A stretch of 6,420 nt of DNA from Bacillota bacterium (GTDB lineage Bacteria; Bacillota; Clostridia; Christensenellales; CAG-138), in contig JAEZLG010000238.1 of assembly GCA_023435855.1 (NCBI GenBank), positions 1 through 6,420 of the forward strand, read 5' to 3'. This document shows, one piece after another, positions 5,152-6,420 of this stretch. Within the stretch, counting starts at the first letter, position 1. Each line of letters starts with the position of its first letter. The notes under the pieces were generated by a model. The model was not told the origin of the DNA. It ran no database searches and was given only the letters and a program-made list of their open reading frames with translations. Position numbers and translations under genes: made by a program.

Positions 5152-5873
5152 GGCTTCGCGCAAGCTTGAAATATCAGTTAAATAGCTGCTTTACGTCGGC
5201 GGCATGGTTTTACGGTATCGTCTTGGTAATCAACATAGGCATTACGATCGCCAAATACTTTTTCCGAGACAGCGTAAACGTTTCCGGCATGGACTATACC
5301 ACTCTTATATTTGTGTTCGTACTCGGTTTAAACGCTTATCGGGAATCGTTTAAGATGATGGCTATAAACGGTAGGACGCGCCGCACGGCGTTTGTTTCCA
5401 TAACGCTTGCACCGCTTATCTTAGCCGCTTGTATGGCTGCTTTAGATATGCTTTTAGAACCGGCTTTCAAGGTGTTCTTTAACCAGTACAACTCGATTTA
5501 TATCATGTTGTATAAGAATGCGCAATCCACTTTCGGAATCCTTGTCGAATATGGCTGGCGTGTGGTGCTGTATAGCCTCGTGATTCTCACGGGCGTGTGG
5601 ATCAATGCATTGTACTATAGGATGAGTAAACCCTTAAAGGTCGGTGTTTCCGTAGGCGTACCGGTTATGATGTTCGTGGTGCTGCCTATTGTGGAGGCAA
5701 GCTATACGGGCGGTGCAATATTTAATGCAATCTTAGGTACAATTAGCTATATGTTTGGCTTAGGCGGAACAACTTCGAACCCAACGATGTTTTTACTGTG
5801 GGGACCCGTGCTTCTACTTGCCTCTGCAGGCATACTCTTAGTACTAATGTATAGGGCAGAGATTAAAGAGTAA
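5148..5873 (+). CDS. ABC transporter permease, six to seven membrane helices
   Basis: This 241-residue, very hydrophobic protein has membrane segments near residues 17-37, 51-64, 81-103, 136-157, 165-183 and 213-234, and a weaker one at 188-205. A basic cytoplasmic loop (NGRTRRT, 74-80) lies between the second and third segments, in the position where ABC-2-type exporters contact the ATPase; the RESFKMMAINGRTRR stretch has the look of that coupling helix. I recognise no closer family from sequence alone. The start is secure: AAGGAGGGG (5131-5139) lies 8 bases before the ATG, which overlaps the ATPase stop by 4 bases. The single permease gene suggests a homodimer with two ATPase subunits. The operon ends 11 bases later at a terminator. 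Its role as the membrane partner of the upstream ATPase rests mainly on context. Confidence 0.83.
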   Translation: MRLRASLKYQLNSCFTSAAWFYGIVLVINIGITIAKYFFRDSVNVSGMDYTTLIFVFVLGLNAYRESFKMMAINGRTRRTAFVSITLAPLILAACMAALDMLLEPAFKVFFNQYNSIYIMLYKNAQSTFGILVEYGWRVVLYSLVILTGVWINALYYRMSKPLKVGVSVGVPVMMFVVLPIVEASYTGGAIFNAILGTISYMFGLGGTTSNPTMFLLWGPVLLLASAGILLVLMYRAEIKE

Positions 5874-5884
5874 ATGAATCTAAA

Positions 5885-5918
5885 AAAAGACCGTCGCGTG
5901 TTTGCGCGACGGTCTTTT
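5885..5918. terminator. Bidirectional intrinsic terminator between convergent genes
   Basis: The arms AAAAGACCGTCGCG (5885-5898) and CGCGACGGTCTTTT (5905-5918) pair perfectly over 14 bases around the loop TGTTTG. On the + strand it gives TTTT after the stem. On the - strand the seven A at 5882-5888 read as a seven-T tract, so it should stop the convergent gene at least as well. It lies 11 bases after the permease stop and 13 bases beyond the stop of the - strand gene. Confidence 0.92.
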
Positions 5919-5931
5919 GATGTTGTAGAAA

Positions 5932-6420
5932 TTACTTTTGCGCCTGTGAAACTGCCACCGATACGGCTACTGTCGCACCAACCATGGGGTTGTTGCCCAT
6001 GCCGATGAGACCCATCATCTCCACGTGCGCCGGCACGGAGGAGGAGCCTGCAAACTGAGCGTCAGAGTGCATGCGGCCCAAAGTATCGGTCATGCCGTAG
6101 GACGCGGGGCCGGCTGCCATGTTATCCGGGTGCAGTGTCCTGCCGGTACCGCCGCCCGAAGCCACGGAGAAGTATTTTTTACCGTTCTCAATGCACCACT
6201 TTTTGTAAGTGCCGGCGACGGGATGCTGGAAGCGAGTGGGGTTGGTAGAGTTACCGGTAATGGAAACTTCGACTTGTTCGTGACGCATAATGGCCACGCC
6301 CTCGTTCACTTCGTCTGCACCGTAGCAGCGAACCTTCGCGCGGTCGCCGTCGGAGAAGGCAATCGTATTTGCGATTTTAAGCTCGCCCGTGTAGTAATCG
6401 TACTCGGTCTCTACATACGT
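5932..6420 (-). CDS. GGGtGRT-family protein, C-terminal part (5' end outside window)
   Basis: The - strand frame is open from the right edge to the stop at 5932-5934, giving 162 residues with no start in view. The GTG at 6309 is internal, since similar-looking protein continues upstream of it (TYVETEYDYYTGELKIANTI and onward). The name-giving motif SGGGTGRT is encoded at 6136-6159, followed by a conserved-looking stretch rich in Gly, Met and His (LHPDNMAAGPASYGMTD, MHSDAQFAG, PAHVEMMGLIGMGNN). The family is about 330 residues long, so roughly half is present. It is a conserved family of unknown function, found mainly in anaerobic Firmicutes and relatives. It has no signal peptide or membrane segment in the visible part. 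From memory, members often lie next to a NifU-like iron-sulfur scaffold gene, which would be outside this window. Its promoter is also outside; the hairpin at 5885-5918 terminates it. Confidence 0.85.
   Translation of the reverse strand, partial: TYVETEYDYYTGELKIANTIAFSDGDRAKVRCYGADEVNEGVAIMRHEQVEVSITGNSTNPTRFQHPVAGTYKKWCIENGKKYFSVASGGGTGRTLHPDNMAAGPASYGMTDTLGRMHSDAQFAGSSSVPAHVEMMGLIGMGNNPMVGATVAVSVAVSQAQK

Noticed and set aside
5543..5549. Exact TGTCGAA word inside the permease gene (another in reverse at 2177-2183)
   Set aside because: Both lie within coding sequence far from promoters, without flanking half-sites; about one exact copy is expected by chance.

Overview
The window looks like chromosomal DNA from a spore-former-related Firmicute of the class Clostridia. 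The evidence is a DnaD-type replication protein next to a DnaC/DnaI-type helicase loader, a Spo0A effector domain, a YtrA-type GntR regulator with an ABC transporter, strong Shine-Dalgarno sequences in front of most genes, and GTG/TTG starts. Base composition is moderate in the genes and AT-rich between them. I cannot name a genus.

Region 1 (1-3109, + strand) is a tightly packed gene run. It holds the 3' end of a dnaD-like gene, then a helicase loader (GTG start 4 bases after the dnaD stop), a PAP2-type membrane phosphatase (ATGA overlap) and a threonine-synthase-like PLP enzyme (TAATG overlap). The two replication genes work together to load the replicative helicase. The two metabolic genes appear to be translationally coupled passengers, and I see no clear terminator after them.

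Region 2 (3110-3737) is a self-contained one-gene unit. A good SigA-type promoter with an extended -10 drives a 123-residue protein that is essentially a free-standing Spo0A DNA-binding domain without a receiver domain. Just upstream of its -35 lies a perfect 0A box (TGTCGAA) inside an inverted repeat, with weaker half-sites next to it. A strong intrinsic terminator closes the unit. This is the most interesting part of the window: a small sporulation-type regulator that may be controlled by Spo0A, by itself, or by both.

Region 3 (3738-5918) is a three-gene transporter operon with its own strong promoter: a GntR/YtrA repressor, an ABC ATPase and a six- or seven-helix permease, all overlapping or coupled. 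It ends in a 14-bp hairpin that can terminate in both directions. It resembles reduced versions of the ytr operon, which in Bacillus responds to cell-envelope stress. Its substrate cannot be read from the sequence.

Region 4 (5932-6420, - strand) is the C-terminal half of a GGGtGRT-family protein of unknown function, converging on the transporter operon and running off the right edge. No rRNA, tRNA, CRISPR array, insertion sequence or riboswitch was seen. There is no gene-free stretch longer than 300 bases.
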